From NCBI GenBank assembly GCA_964462535.1, contig CAYWXV010000032.1, forward strand, positions 1-29,714: DNA of 29,714 bases, given 5' to 3'. The stretch is from CAYWXV01 sp964462535 (lineage in GTDB: Bacteria; Bacteroidota; Ignavibacteria; OLB7). Shown one piece after another: positions 8,726-18,900 of this stretch. The notes below the pieces were generated by a model. The model was not told the origin of the DNA, made no database searches, and was given only the letters and a program-made list of their open reading frames with translations. The position numbers were made by a program, and so were the translations under genes. The first letter of the stretch is position 1. Each line of letters opens with the position of its first letter.

Positions 8726-11700
8726 ATGACCCCGACCAACGAACTCCGTCTCTTCATCTCCTCGACCTTTCGCGACATGCAGGCCGAGCGTGAGCATCTA
8801 GTCAAGAAGATCTTCCCCGAGATTCGTGCGCTGTGCCGCCAGCGGGGTGTCACCTTCACCGATATCGATCTTCGTTGGGGCATCACAGAGGACGAGGCGG
8901 AGCGGGAGGGGATCATCAACATCTGTCTCGATGAGATCGATCGCTGTCGACCCTGGTTCATTGGTATCCTCGGCGAGCGGTACGGGTGGGTCCCTGCATC
9001 GACCGATGCTGAAAAGGCTTCGGAACAGTTCCCATCTCTTGCGACTTCGGTTCCCCCTGGCGCCAGCATCACCGAAATGGAAATCATCCACGGCGTGCTG
9101 GCCAATCCGGCAATGGCCGGGCATGCGTTCTTCTACTTCCGCGATCGCGACGGAACGCCTGATGAGTTCATTGACGCCGACGCTAACGCCGTCCAGAAAC
9201 TTGAGGGCCTGAAGCAACGGATTCGCCAGAGCGACTTCCCCGTGCGCGAGGGATTCTCTTCGCCGACAGAACTGGGCGAGTGGCTGGAAGCGGATCTCCG
9301 GAAGGCTATCGAGACAGTATTTCTTGAGAGAGAGGTACCCACTCCCCTCGATTTGGAGCGTCGTTCTCACGCCGCCTTCGCAGCCAGCAGAACACGGGCC
9401 TACGTTCCGGAAGCACTCTATGATCAACGCTTCGACGATTGGGTTGATCAGCGGAGCAGGTCCGGTGAGTCTACCCCCTTGGTCGTCACCGGGTCGTCGG
9501 GATTGGGGAAGAGCTCGCTTGTCGCCCATCTCGTCGATGTGTATCGATCCAATCACCCCACGGCATTCATCATCGAACACTACGTGGGAGCCACGGCGGC
9601 CTCCGGGTCGGCCGGAGCGATCATGCGTCACGTAATCGAAGAAATCCGTGAGCGCTTCGGAATTGAAGACGAGGTCCCGTCGAAACCGGATGAATTGGAG
9701 AAGGGCTTCCCGAACTGGTTGTTCCGTTGCGAACGTCTTGCATCACAGAACGGCTTTTCTGTGCTGATCGTTCTTGACGCCCTCAACCAGCTGGATGAGC
9801 AGGGACGGCGTCTGAGCTGGCTACCTGCAATCATTCCACCGGGTGTGATGCTGATGGTTTCGACAACGCCAGGCGAGTGCGAAGATCGACTCGAGGCGCG
9901 CGGATGGTCGACGCTGCACGTCAAACCCTTGGACGATGAGACGGTGAGACAGAGCATTGTTCTCCGCTACCTGGGAGAGTTCCGAAAGGGGATTTCGCCA
10001 TCGCAACTCCGAAGCTTGACAAGCGACCAGAAGGCCCGCTCCCCACTCTATCTTCGCCTGGTGGCCGAGGAACTGCGGCTACATGGTGAACACGAGACGC
10101 TCGATGACATCATCCTCCAGTTCACCAGGGCGGAAGATCTGCTTGACGTGTTCGATCGTGTGCTGGAACGATTAGAGCGAGATCACGGCGAGCCTGAGGT
10201 GCGAGGGCTGCTCACTCTGATCGCCACGGCTCGGGCCGGATTGAGTGAATCGGAATTGCTCGATCTGCTTGGCGCAAGCCGATTGGAACTGTCGCGATTG
10301 TTGTTCGCCCTGGACTATCACCTGCTTCGGCGCGACGGACTTCTCGGCTTCTTCCATGACTACCTTCGACAGGGAGTGGAGCGGAGGTACCTGCCTCTGG
10401 AGACAAGACGGCGTTCTCACAAACAACTGGCTGAGTACTTCTCTGGTCTGCAGACAACACTCCGATCGACACGCGAGCTGCTATATGCTTTGGAGCGACT
10501 CGACGCGCGCGACCGGTTGGAGGAGGCGCTAGTCGAATTCGATCGCTTCCGACTCCTCTGCGACGCGGATCCACAGGAGGTGAGGCGGTATTGGTCGAGA
10601 TCGACGTCGGCGCACGTTGCAGCAGTCTATCGCCGAGCGGTGGACGAATGGAATGGATCGGACCTGGACCCAACCGCCCTGGCAGATGTCGTGCAAGAGG
10701 TGGCAAAACTATGTGACGACGTCGGCGCGTGGAGTGACGCGGAGGAGCTGCATCGGGAATTGGTGGCCGAGCTTCATCGCCAGGGCGATAGCGCCCGCGA
10801 GGCCACCGCGCTGACGCATTTCGGCGATCTGTTGAGGCGAATGCAGAAAACGGATGAGGCGATGCGTGCTATCCGTCAAGGTGAAGAGATTGCAAGGAGG
10901 CTGAACGATCGGAAGCGAATCGCACGGGCGGTCGGCGGCCGCGGGAACATTCACTACAATCGCAGTGAGCACGCCGAAGCTCTTGCCTGCTATGCCGAAC
11001 AGGAAGCAATTGCCAGAGAGCTTGGCGATCGAAGTGGCATTGCCGGCGCAATTGGCAATCGTGGACTCGTACACACAAGTCGCGGCGAATACGACAAGGC
11101 GCTCGAGTGCCATGTCGAGCAGGTTTCTATCTCGCGAGAGCTGGGCAATCTGCAGAACGTTGCCAGAGGAATTGGGAATCAAACGACAGTCTTTCTCGCC
11201 CGGCGAGCGTACCACGAGGCTTTGGCGTGTCTATCCGAAGAAGAGGCAATTGTGAGAGAGCTGGGACTGCGCTCCCTCGTCACAGGAAATCTATCCAGGA
11301 GAGGGGAGCTCCACCGTATGCTCGGAGAGTACGATGCGGCGCTTAAGTGCTATTTGGAACATGGAACGATCGCCCAAGAACTCGGGGATCGTGCCGGTGT
11401 TACGAGTTCACTCCTGTCCTGCGGATTTGTCTACACGAGTCTAGGTCACTACGACAAGGCGCTTGAGTGCCTTGACGACGCGGCGCGAAACGCCAATGAA
11501 CTACGCGATAGAACGCAAATGGCTCGCGCTTTCGGCTATCGTGGACAGGTCTACCGCAATCTTGGGGACTACGATCAAGCGCTGGATTGCTTTGCTGAAA
11601 TGGAACGGATTTCGCGAGAACTCGACGATCACGAGGGGATTGTGTTTGCCATAGGCGAGCGCGGCACCGTCTTATTGGACCGCGGCGATTTCGCTCGCGC

Positions 11701-12358
11701 TCTCGATTGCCTGGTCGAGCACCAGCAGATGTGCGCAGAGGTGGGAGATCATGCTGGCGCCTTCATCGCTGTTGGGAATCAAGGGGGCATCCACAGTGCA
11801 CTGGGCGAGTATGCGTTGGCACTGCAATGCTATCAGCAGGCAGGAGACTATCATCGATCAATCGGGTTCAAGGACGGGTTGGCGTGCTGGCTTGCAGGAA
11901 TCGCTGACGTCCTCGTTACTGTCTCTGCACTGGATGGTCCAATGCCCGACTACCTGACCGATCACTTGCGGGGAATCGACATCGACCATGCGGATGTAGA
12001 GAATCACTGGCGCATTGTGACACTGTCGGCCGCGCGTGAAGTGGCCGAGGAATGTCTCGCCCTTTCTCGCGAGTTATCCAAGCCGGATACCGCACACGCG
12101 AGTCAGATGCAACTTTCGCGCATCGACGCGGCAGAGGGGAACCGCGACCGCGCGTTGGAACGTCTTGGCTCTCTTTTGAATGGGACACGCAATCGCGCTG
12201 AGGAGGCAGAGATCCACTATCTGATGGGTACACTTGGGGAGGCCGAGCATGCAGCGATGGCGCTGGAGATGTACAGGGAACTGTATGAGGCAACGCACCA
12301 TCATACCTATCGCACGCGCATAGAAGAACTGGAACGGACTCCTGGATCATCGCTCTGA
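8726..12358 (+). CDS. P1: DUF4062-NACHT-TPR protein, subtype A
   Basis: A 1210-residue protein and the first of six paralogues. The DUF4062 module begins at once (ELRLFISSTFRDMQAEREH, 6-24), continues with DIDLRWGITEDE (46-57), CRPWFIGILGERYGW (74-88) and SITEMEIIHG (114-123), and matches the layout of the N-terminal part of eukaryotic TEP1. The NTPase has Walker A TGSSGLGKSS (255-264) and Walker B VLIVLDALNQL (346-356), where NACHT proteins usually have an acidic pair after the Asp. FFHDYLRQGVERRYL at about 542-556 closes the arm region. Nine ungapped 40-residue TPRs fill about 692-1051. The C-terminal cap is degenerate (HYLMGTLG) but keeps YRTRIEEL. The frame extends 70 codons upstream to 8516, but homology starts at this ATG. 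Likely a ligand-sensing switch protein; the effector activity of DUF4062 is not established. Confidence 0.92.
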   Translation: MTPTNELRLFISSTFRDMQAEREHLVKKIFPEIRALCRQRGVTFTDIDLRWGITEDEAEREGIINICLDEIDRCRPWFIGILGERYGWVPASTDAEKASEQFPSLATSVPPGASITEMEIIHGVLANPAMAGHAFFYFRDRDGTPDEFIDADANAVQKLEGLKQRIRQSDFPVREGFSSPTELGEWLEADLRKAIETVFLEREVPTPLDLERRSHAAFAASRTRAYVPEALYDQRFDDWVDQRSRSGESTPLVVTGSSGLGKSSLVAHLVDVYRSNHPTAFIIEHYVGATAASGSAGAIMRHVIEEIRERFGIEDEVPSKPDELEKGFPNWLFRCERLASQNGFSVLIVLDALNQLDEQGRRLSWLPAIIPPGVMLMVSTTPGECEDRLEARGWSTLHVKPLDDETVRQSIVLRYLGEFRKGISPSQLRSLTSDQKARSPLYLRLVAEELRLHGEHETLDDIILQFTRAEDLLDVFDRVLERLERDHGEPEVRGLLTLIATARAGLSESELLDLLGASRLELSRLLFALDYHLLRRDGLLGFFHDYLRQGVERRYLPLETRRRSHKQLAEYFSGLQTTLRSTRELLYALERLDARDRLEEALVEFDRFRLLCDADPQEVRRYWSRSTSAHVAAVYRRAVDEWNGSDLDPTALADVVQEVAKLCDDVGAWSDAEELHRELVAELHRQGDSAREATALTHFGDLLRRMQKTDEAMRAIRQGEEIARRLNDRKRIARAVGGRGNIHYNRSEHAEALACYAEQEAIARELGDRSGIAGAIGNRGLVHTSRGEYDKALECHVEQVSISRELGNLQNVARGIGNQTTVFLARRAYHEALACLSEEEAIVRELGLRSLVTGNLSRRGELHRMLGEYDAALKCYLEHGTIAQELGDRAGVTSSLLSCGFVYTSLGHYDKALECLDDAARNANELRDRTQMARAFGYRGQVYRNLGDYDQALDCFAEMERISRELDDHEGIVFAIGERGTVLLDRGDFARALDCLVEHQQMCAEVGDHAGAFIAVGNQGGIHSALGEYALALQCYQQAGDYHRSIGFKDGLACWLAGIADVLVTVSALDGPMPDYLTDHLRGIDIDHADVENHWRIVTLSAAREVAEECLALSRELSKPDTAHASQMQLSRIDAAEGNRDRALERLGSLLNGTRNRAEEAEIHYLMGTLGEAEHAAMALEMYRELYEATHHHTYRTRIEELERTPGSSL
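10799..11878 (+). repeat. Nine in-phase 120 bp TPR units inside P1
   Basis: The coding sequence here is exactly nine units of 40 codons with no indel. The consensus is close to AIGNRGxVHxxRGEYDxAL followed by ECxxEQxxIxRELGDRxG. This is the long-type TPR found in LGN/Pins-like and NPHP3-like proteins and should form a regular superhelix. Confidence 0.85.
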
Positions 12359-12398
12359 ACGAGCGATGAAACGGTCCCCTCTGCCGAAGAGATTGGTC
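12347..12398 (+). repeat. Stem-loop repeat, copy 1 (after P1)
   Basis: A perfect 9 bp stem, TCATCGCTC (12347-12355) with GAGCGATGA (12361-12369), encloses the loop TGAAC, which contains the stop codon of P1. It is followed by CGGTCCCCTCT and a degraded second inverted repeat ending in GATTGGTC. The same composite follows P4 and P6. There is no U-tract, so it is not a standard intrinsic terminator. A REP-like or mobile palindromic unit fits better. Confidence 0.75.
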
Positions 12399-12531
12399 TC
12401 AGTTCGCACGTTGGCAGTCGGGTGTCCGTGGCAGCAAATGTCCAAACGCACTAGATGCGTTACCTTAGGTGCCCCAGATGCCCGCCTGTCGCGGACGGCA
12501 GATGAGATCGAGGTGACCTTCGCCGTCTGGC

Positions 12532-12559
12532 ATTCACCATTCGACGTGCGACATTGATC
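12532..12559 (+). repeat. Heptanucleotide tract upstream of P2
   Basis: Four consecutive 7-base units, ATTCACC then ATTCGAC then GTGCGAC then ATTGATC, end 38 bp before the P2 start codon. This is one of several heptad tracts in the array. The rest of 12399-12597 shows only a small 6 bp hairpin (12445-12461) without a U-tract. Confidence 0.5.
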
Positions 12560-12597
12560 AACGACAGCCATCACCTGGCAGTACCCGCCTAACCTGT

Positions 12598-15500
12598 ATG
12601 CCCGACCTTCGCGTCTTCATCTCTTCAACGTTTCGCGATCTCCAGGAAGAACGCGAGCATCTGGTGAAAAAGATATTTCCAGAGATCCGGGCGTTGTGCC
12701 GCGCACGCGGCATCACGTTCACTGAAGTAGATCTACGCTGGGGATTGACGGATGAGGACGTCGTTCTTGGCCAGGTGATCCGTACCTGTCTGGAGGAGAT
12801 CGATCGCTGCCGCCCCTACTTTATCGGTATCACGGGCGAGCGCTACGGACATGTGCCTGACCTCCTGGAATACTATAAGGATGCGGATCTGTTGAGACGT
12901 TATCCCTGGATACAGAACGCGGCCATGGAAGGGAGTTCAATCATTGATCTCGAGTTCCGGCATGCTGCCCTCAACGATCCAACTACCAATTCTGGAACGG
13001 GCAATGACGGTGGTTGGAACGGAGGAACGCGATTCTTCTTTCGTCGATCTCGCCGTGCACAGTTATCTGCTGTCGACGACGCGGAGGCCGCTCGTCTCGC
13101 GGTTCTACAGCAGCGCGTCCGGGACTCAGGACTTCCCGTAGAGGAGTTTCGCGACCCTGGTTCGCTTGGTGAGGCCGTCTACGAAGCCCTCCTCGAAATA
13201 ATCGATCACGACTTCGCGGACGTCGTACCGCCAACGCGGCTGGAAGAGGAGCGGACTCGTCATCGCGCTTTCGCCGAGAGCCGCCGACACGCATATATCC
13301 CTAATCCTGAGTACCTGCACCGGCTTGACAACTGGCTTCCCGGCACCGAGCCGCCGATGGTGATCTACGCAGAAAGCGGCTCAGGGAAGAGTTCTCTTGT
13401 CTCATTCTGGTGTGATCTAATTCGCCGGTCGCACCCAGACCTTCCAATCATCGAGCATTATGTGGGCATTGGCGCCGGGACCATCGATCACTTCGGCGTC
13501 ATGCAGCATATCATTCATGAGGTCGCCGAGATCATCGGTCGCGAGTTAACGGTGCCACGTGAACCCGGAAAGGTCGCAGAGCTATTCGCGGATATGTTCG
13601 GGTTCCTGAAGGAGAAGCGGCTTGTTATCGTCATCGATGGAATCAATCAACTGACGGGTGAGGCGCAGCAACTCACGTGGCTTCCCCGCACCCTCCCGTC
13701 GAACGTTCGCTTGATCATAACCAGCACGGTTGAGCAGACGTTGGTCGACCTGCGCTCACGCGGATGGGTGCACCTCGGCATGCAACCCTTGAAGGAGCGT
13801 GAGCGGGAGGCCGTCATTGTTCGCTACCTGTCTGAGTTCCACAAAGCCCTTGCGCCCGAACTGGTGCATCGCATAGCGGAAGACGCGAAGTGCGCACACC
13901 CCCTGTTCCTGCGTACGCTTCTCGAGGAGCTCCGACTCGACAGCGGTCACGAGCAACTTCCCCAACACGTTGATGCGTACCTGCAGACAACTGGAACAGA
14001 GGACCTCTTCCAGGCTGTACTCGAGCGAATGGAAAACGACTACGGCGCGCGCGCCGTGCGCGACGTAATGTCCCGACTCTGGGGGAGTCGTTTCGGCCTG
14101 GGGGAACTTGCACTGGTGGAGCTAACCGGCCTGTCGCGACTCAAACTATCAGCCATGCTCAGCGGTCTCGACTATCATCTGGTACGAAACGAGGATCGCT
14201 ACACCTTCTTCCACGACTACCTGTTGCGCGCGGTTGAAAAACGATACCTGAACGATCCGGCTCGTCGCGACGAACTATGGCGTCAGCTTGTGGACTTCTT
14301 TGAACAGGCGGTGGTAACTCCCAAATCAGTCCAGGAGCTGGTTCATGCCTACTCGCATCTTGGCGACGAGGACGGAGTTCTTCGTACCCTGTCGAGGGTG
14401 GATAGGTTTATCGCGATGTCCGATGAGCGGAGTAATCGGTACGAGGTCCTATCAGCTGTTGCCCGAATGGATCAGAATCGTGTTGCGGAGGCATGGACAA
14501 CGGCGCTCGCGCACTGGGAGAGGACCTCGTCGCCCGATGGGGATGAATACCAGTCTACGTCGAGCCTTGTAGTAGCGTACCTCTCTGCACTTGGCAAGGA
14601 TACCGAGGCCATTCCGATCCTGGACCGCATGATTGACCGGGCACGCCTGGCGAACGATCGTGGAGCGGAACTCGCCGCGTTGATCTTGCTCTCCAATTCC
14701 TGTACGATGACCAGCGCCCTTTCTGAGGCCCGTGGGCACGCCGCCAGAGCCATCGCCATCGCACGCGAGCTTGGCGACAAGTCCACCATATGCGCTGCCC
14801 TCGGGGCTATGTCGAACGTCCACTTGACAACCGGAGAACTCGACATGGCGCTTGACTGTCTCGATGAGCGTCTGGAGCTTCTCGCGGAACTGGGAGACGT
14901 GATCGACCTCCCGCGGGCACTCATTACTCGAAGTGGGGTCCTTACGCAACGAGAGGAGTACGACGAGGCGCTCTCCTGCCTTGACAGGGCCGAAGCCATT
15001 ACACAAGATCTGGGCGATCGAAAGACGGAAGCGACTGCGAACGCATATCGCGCCTTGCTCTTCCTCTATACGAACAGACTTGATCGCGCAGAAGCCTGTT
15101 TGGCCAAGGCAGAGCAGACTGCGCTGGTGACGGGAGATACACGCCTGCGAGCGAACGTCGTTGGAAACCTTGGACTCGTCTATTTCGAACGCGGCGAGTA
15201 CGATCGCGCCGAGGAGTACTACATGCTCCACAACGCGTTGTGTCATGAGATCGAGGAACGGATCGGCGCCGCCATTTCGACGTGCAATCTTGGAGAGATT
15301 GCCGAGGTACGTGGGGATTTCGAAGGAGCACTTGCCAAGTATGCCGAGGGAGTACATGAGCTGGTAAGGATTGGCAGCAACGCGGCCACAACGTTCCCGC
15401 TGGAGGCAACGGCCCGTATTCTCATCGATCACCCTCTCCTCTGCGACGTGGATTTTCCGTGGCCCGACCGTTCCGATGATGCCCCCCTTTCCGACGAGAT

Positions 15501-15846
15501 CTCCGTGCGGGCACTTCAGCGGGCACGAGACCTTGCGTATTCGGCACTGCGTTACGCCACGTCGATCGGGTTGAGGGATAGGCGGATCATTATTCCCATC
15601 ATCCTGGCTCGCATCGATTATGCATCGGGAAACCATGCGAACGCTACTGAACGCCTCCTGACGCTCCTCGATCACGCTCGCGCCGATGAAGAGCGTGCCG
15701 ACGTTCACTACTGGTTGTGGAAGTGTGGCATGAGCGACCATGCCTCAATTGCTCGTGAGTGCTATACGGCACTCGAGCGTGATACGCCAAAACATCTTTT
15801 CCGCACACGCCTGGACGAACTCCGTGGGGAGTCCGCATCGCCGTAG
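12598..15846 (+). CDS. P2: DUF4062-NACHT-TPR protein, subtype B
   Basis: A 1082-residue protein. DUF4062 starts at the first residue (MPDLRVFISSTFRDLQEERE) and includes VDLRWGLTDED (44-54) and CRPYFIGITGERYG (71-84). The subtype-specific linker (about 126-145) is Gly/Asn-rich. The P-loop is YAESGSGKSS (257-266), with Ala in place of the first Gly of the Walker A consensus, as in P3, P4 and P5. Walker B is LVIVIDGINQL (342-352), again with Asn-Gln instead of an acidic pair. GTEDLFQAVLERMENDYG (466-483) and FFHDYLLRAVEKRYL (537-551) mark the arm region. Six or seven less regular TPR-like units follow, then the cap VHYWLWKCG and FRTRLDEL near the C-terminus. No Shine-Dalgarno precedes the ATG. 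Homology to P3 and P5 begins at this Met, which supports the start. Confidence 0.92.
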   Translation: MPDLRVFISSTFRDLQEEREHLVKKIFPEIRALCRARGITFTEVDLRWGLTDEDVVLGQVIRTCLEEIDRCRPYFIGITGERYGHVPDLLEYYKDADLLRRYPWIQNAAMEGSSIIDLEFRHAALNDPTTNSGTGNDGGWNGGTRFFFRRSRRAQLSAVDDAEAARLAVLQQRVRDSGLPVEEFRDPGSLGEAVYEALLEIIDHDFADVVPPTRLEEERTRHRAFAESRRHAYIPNPEYLHRLDNWLPGTEPPMVIYAESGSGKSSLVSFWCDLIRRSHPDLPIIEHYVGIGAGTIDHFGVMQHIIHEVAEIIGRELTVPREPGKVAELFADMFGFLKEKRLVIVIDGINQLTGEAQQLTWLPRTLPSNVRLIITSTVEQTLVDLRSRGWVHLGMQPLKEREREAVIVRYLSEFHKALAPELVHRIAEDAKCAHPLFLRTLLEELRLDSGHEQLPQHVDAYLQTTGTEDLFQAVLERMENDYGARAVRDVMSRLWGSRFGLGELALVELTGLSRLKLSAMLSGLDYHLVRNEDRYTFFHDYLLRAVEKRYLNDPARRDELWRQLVDFFEQAVVTPKSVQELVHAYSHLGDEDGVLRTLSRVDRFIAMSDERSNRYEVLSAVARMDQNRVAEAWTTALAHWERTSSPDGDEYQSTSSLVVAYLSALGKDTEAIPILDRMIDRARLANDRGAELAALILLSNSCTMTSALSEARGHAARAIAIARELGDKSTICAALGAMSNVHLTTGELDMALDCLDERLELLAELGDVIDLPRALITRSGVLTQREEYDEALSCLDRAEAITQDLGDRKTEATANAYRALLFLYTNRLDRAEACLAKAEQTALVTGDTRLRANVVGNLGLVYFERGEYDRAEEYYMLHNALCHEIEERIGAAISTCNLGEIAEVRGDFEGALAKYAEGVHELVRIGSNAATTFPLEATARILIDHPLLCDVDFPWPDRSDDAPLSDEISVRALQRARDLAYSALRYATSIGLRDRRIIIPIILARIDYASGNHANATERLLTLLDHARADEERADVHYWLWKCGMSDHASIARECYTALERDTPKHLFRTRLDELRGESASP

Positions 15847-15966
15847 AGATCGCACCCGATTTCCGCGCCCGGCCGCTTGCCAGCCCCACTCGGTACTCAC
15901 GAACGCAGCGCCAGTATCTTCGTCGTACCCCAATCCGTCGTACTCCTTACTCCCCGTTTCCGGCGT

Positions 15967-18900
15967 ATGCCCGACCTCCGCGTCTTCATATCAAGCACCT
16001 TCCGCGATCTCCAGGAAGAACGCGAGCACCTCGTCAAAAAGATCTTCCCGGAGATCCGTGCATTGTGCCGCGAACGTGGCATCATCTTCACCGAAGTCGA
16101 CCTTCGTTGGGGATTGACCGATGAAGATGTCGCGCTCGGTCAGGTGATCCGCACCTGCCTGGAGGAAGTCGATAAATGCAGACCCTACTTCATCGGAATT
16201 ACCGGTGACAGATACGGCTTCGTTCCCACCTACCTCGACATTCACAAAGATCCTGCGCTCCTTGACCTGCATCCCTGGATTGAGGATGCAGCGCTCGATG
16301 GAATGTCCATTACCGAGATGGAGGCCCACTACGCGGTGATTGGCAGAGCGGAAGGTGGAGAGGGGAAGGGGGCGTTGGAAACTGCTCGATTCTATTTCCG
16401 CCGACGCCGCGAGTCCCTCGACGACGTCCATCAGGAGAACGATGAGCACTCACGTCTCGAGGCCTACCAGCAACGCATCCGACAGAGTGGCGCGGTCATC
16501 GAGACGTTTCGTGATCCAGCCTCGCTGGGTGAGTTGATCTACGACGATCTGGTAAAGATCATCAAGCGTGATTTCGCCGACGCCAGGCCCCCTACGCCAC
16601 TTCAGTTGGAACGCGCACGTCATGACGCCTTCTCCCTCAGTCGGCGCCGCGCGTACATCCCCAACCCCACCTACCTCAAACGCCTCAACGATCACGCCAC
16701 TTCGGACGATCCTCCCCTGGTCGTCTATGCCGAGAGTGGGAGCGGTAAGAGTTCGCTTTTTGCCTACTGGGCGGATCAGTATCGGCGCAAGAACCCGGGC
16801 GCGCATGTCATCGAACACTACGTCGGCATCGGCGCAACTGCAGCCGACCACTACGCGGTGATACGTCATGTCTGCATGGAGATCAAGGAGCGATTCGGAC
16901 GCGATGAGGAGATTCCATCAGAGAACGACAAACTGGAAGCGGTGCTGGGTCAATGGCTTGGATATGCCGACCACGAACTTCGGAAGGGGGAAGGTGGAGC
17001 CTTCAGAGAGGAGGGAGGAAGGCGAAGCGTGCAATCGGATATCAACCAGGTAAGGGCCTCTTCGTCTGATTCATCCCTCATCCCTCCGCCTTCATCCCTG
17101 GTTATCATCCTCGATGGTCTCAATCAGCTTCAGGGGGATGCACTCAATCTGCGGTGGATCCCCGATATCATATCTCCATCCATCCGATTGATTCTCAGTT
17201 CGACCGTCGAAGGGACGCTTGTGGAATTGACGAAGCGTGGGTGGGGTCGATTCGGCATGCAGGCTCTTATGGAGGCGGAGCGCGAGACGATTGTCGTGCG
17301 ATATCTGGCGGAGTACCACAAGTCGCTCAATCCGGAGCAGATCAAGCGTCTTGCCACCGACTATAAGTGCGGCCATCCACTCTTTCTGAAGACGGTACTT
17401 GAGGAGCTCCGGCTGGTGAGCCGCCACGAAGATCTCGACTGGAAGATCAACAGCTACCTGGAGGTGACCGGAACGGAGGACCTCTTTCAACGAGTCCTCG
17501 AACGGTTGGAAGAGGACTACAACATGCGCGCCGTCCGCGATGTAATGAGTCTACTCTGTGCCAGCCGCAGCGGCCTCGATGAACAGGAACTCTCGGACCT
17601 CAGCCGACTTGCCCGCTTGAAGATTGCCACGATGATGGCGGGTCTCGACTATCATCTCGTTCGGAAGGAAGGGAGACTGACGTTCTTCCATGACTATCTG
17701 CGCCGGGCTGTCGAGAAGCGCTATCTGGCTGACGAGAACAAGAAGCGTTCCACACACCTGGGGATCGCCGAGTACTTTCAGTCGGTGGCGACAACATCAA
17801 TCGCCGCTGACACGGCTGTTTCGGCACGCGTGGCTGGCGAGCTCTGCTATCAACTCCACAGTGGGGGAGCGATCGACCGTCTTCGCGACTCTCTGTCATC
17901 CATCCCGGTGTTTCTCGCACTCTACAACGCGACCACCCATTACGAGGTTCGAAGCTACTGGTCGGAGATCCGTGAGGGCGTGGATGTCGTGCAATTATAC
18001 CGTCGGGGCCTGGCGGACTGGAGGACCACTGACACTGAGACACGGAGTCGGGGCATGCACCAGATAGTGCTCCTTCTGGAGAAGCTTGGGGAGTGGTCGG
18101 GAGCAATTGAGTTGGCGCGACAGCGACTAGCGTCGTTGAACGGATCTGATTTGTTGTCGGAAGAGGCGGATTCGCATCTCATTCTGGGTCGGATGTTGTT
18201 CTTGCACAACGATTACGACGAGGCGATGGTGGAATTCGAACGGGCGTTGGAACTGTACACCACGTTAAACGATCGGTTCGGAATCGGTAAGGTCGTCGGA
18301 AACATGGGCGTGGTCTATTCCCGAAGGGGTGACTATGATCGCGCGATGGAGAGCTACCAATTGTGGGAGCGCGCTTGCGAAGAGGCGGGCGATCGCCCCG
18401 GGATGTCCGCGGCAATCGCACACATGGGAATAGTCTATTCCCGTCGTGGAGAGTACGATGCCGCAATGGAGCTCGTGGAGAAATCGCTTCGTCTCTCCGA
18501 GGCGGCCGGCATTATTCCCGACGCGTCCGATGCCATCGCGAACATGGGAGTTGTGTACTTCTATCGTGGCGAGTACGATCGCGCTATTGAGTGCTATGAG
18601 CGTCACCTGCGTATTTGCGAGTCGTTGGGCGACCGAAATGGTATTGCCTCCGCAATTGGAAATATTGGTGTGGTGTACGACATGCGCGGTGAGTATGATC
18701 GTGCCATTGCGTGCTACGAGAGGCAGCTAAGCGTGTGTGAGGTATTGGGGAATCGCACCGAGGCTGCCACCGCAATCGGAAACATGGGTATCGCGTACAT
18801 GAGCATCGGGGACTATGAACGTGCGCTCCAAATGCTGTTTCGCGCTGCCGACGAACACGGAGCCGTGGGCCACAGTGAAGCGGAGGCCGCGTGGCTCAAC

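Noticed and set aside
12445..12461. Small hairpin AACGCA/TGCGTT between P1 and P2
   Set aside because: Only six pairs and no following T-run, so not supportable as a terminator.
14452..15741. Long minus-strand open frame (429 codons) opposite P2
   Set aside because: It lies antisense to the well-conserved P2 coding sequence and has no recognisable motif. Long antisense frames are common opposite GC-rich genes.
18181..18900. Regular 120 bp periodicity considered as a possible CRISPR or satellite
   Set aside because: The period is exactly 40 codons, in frame, and encodes TPRs with mostly silent or conservative differences.
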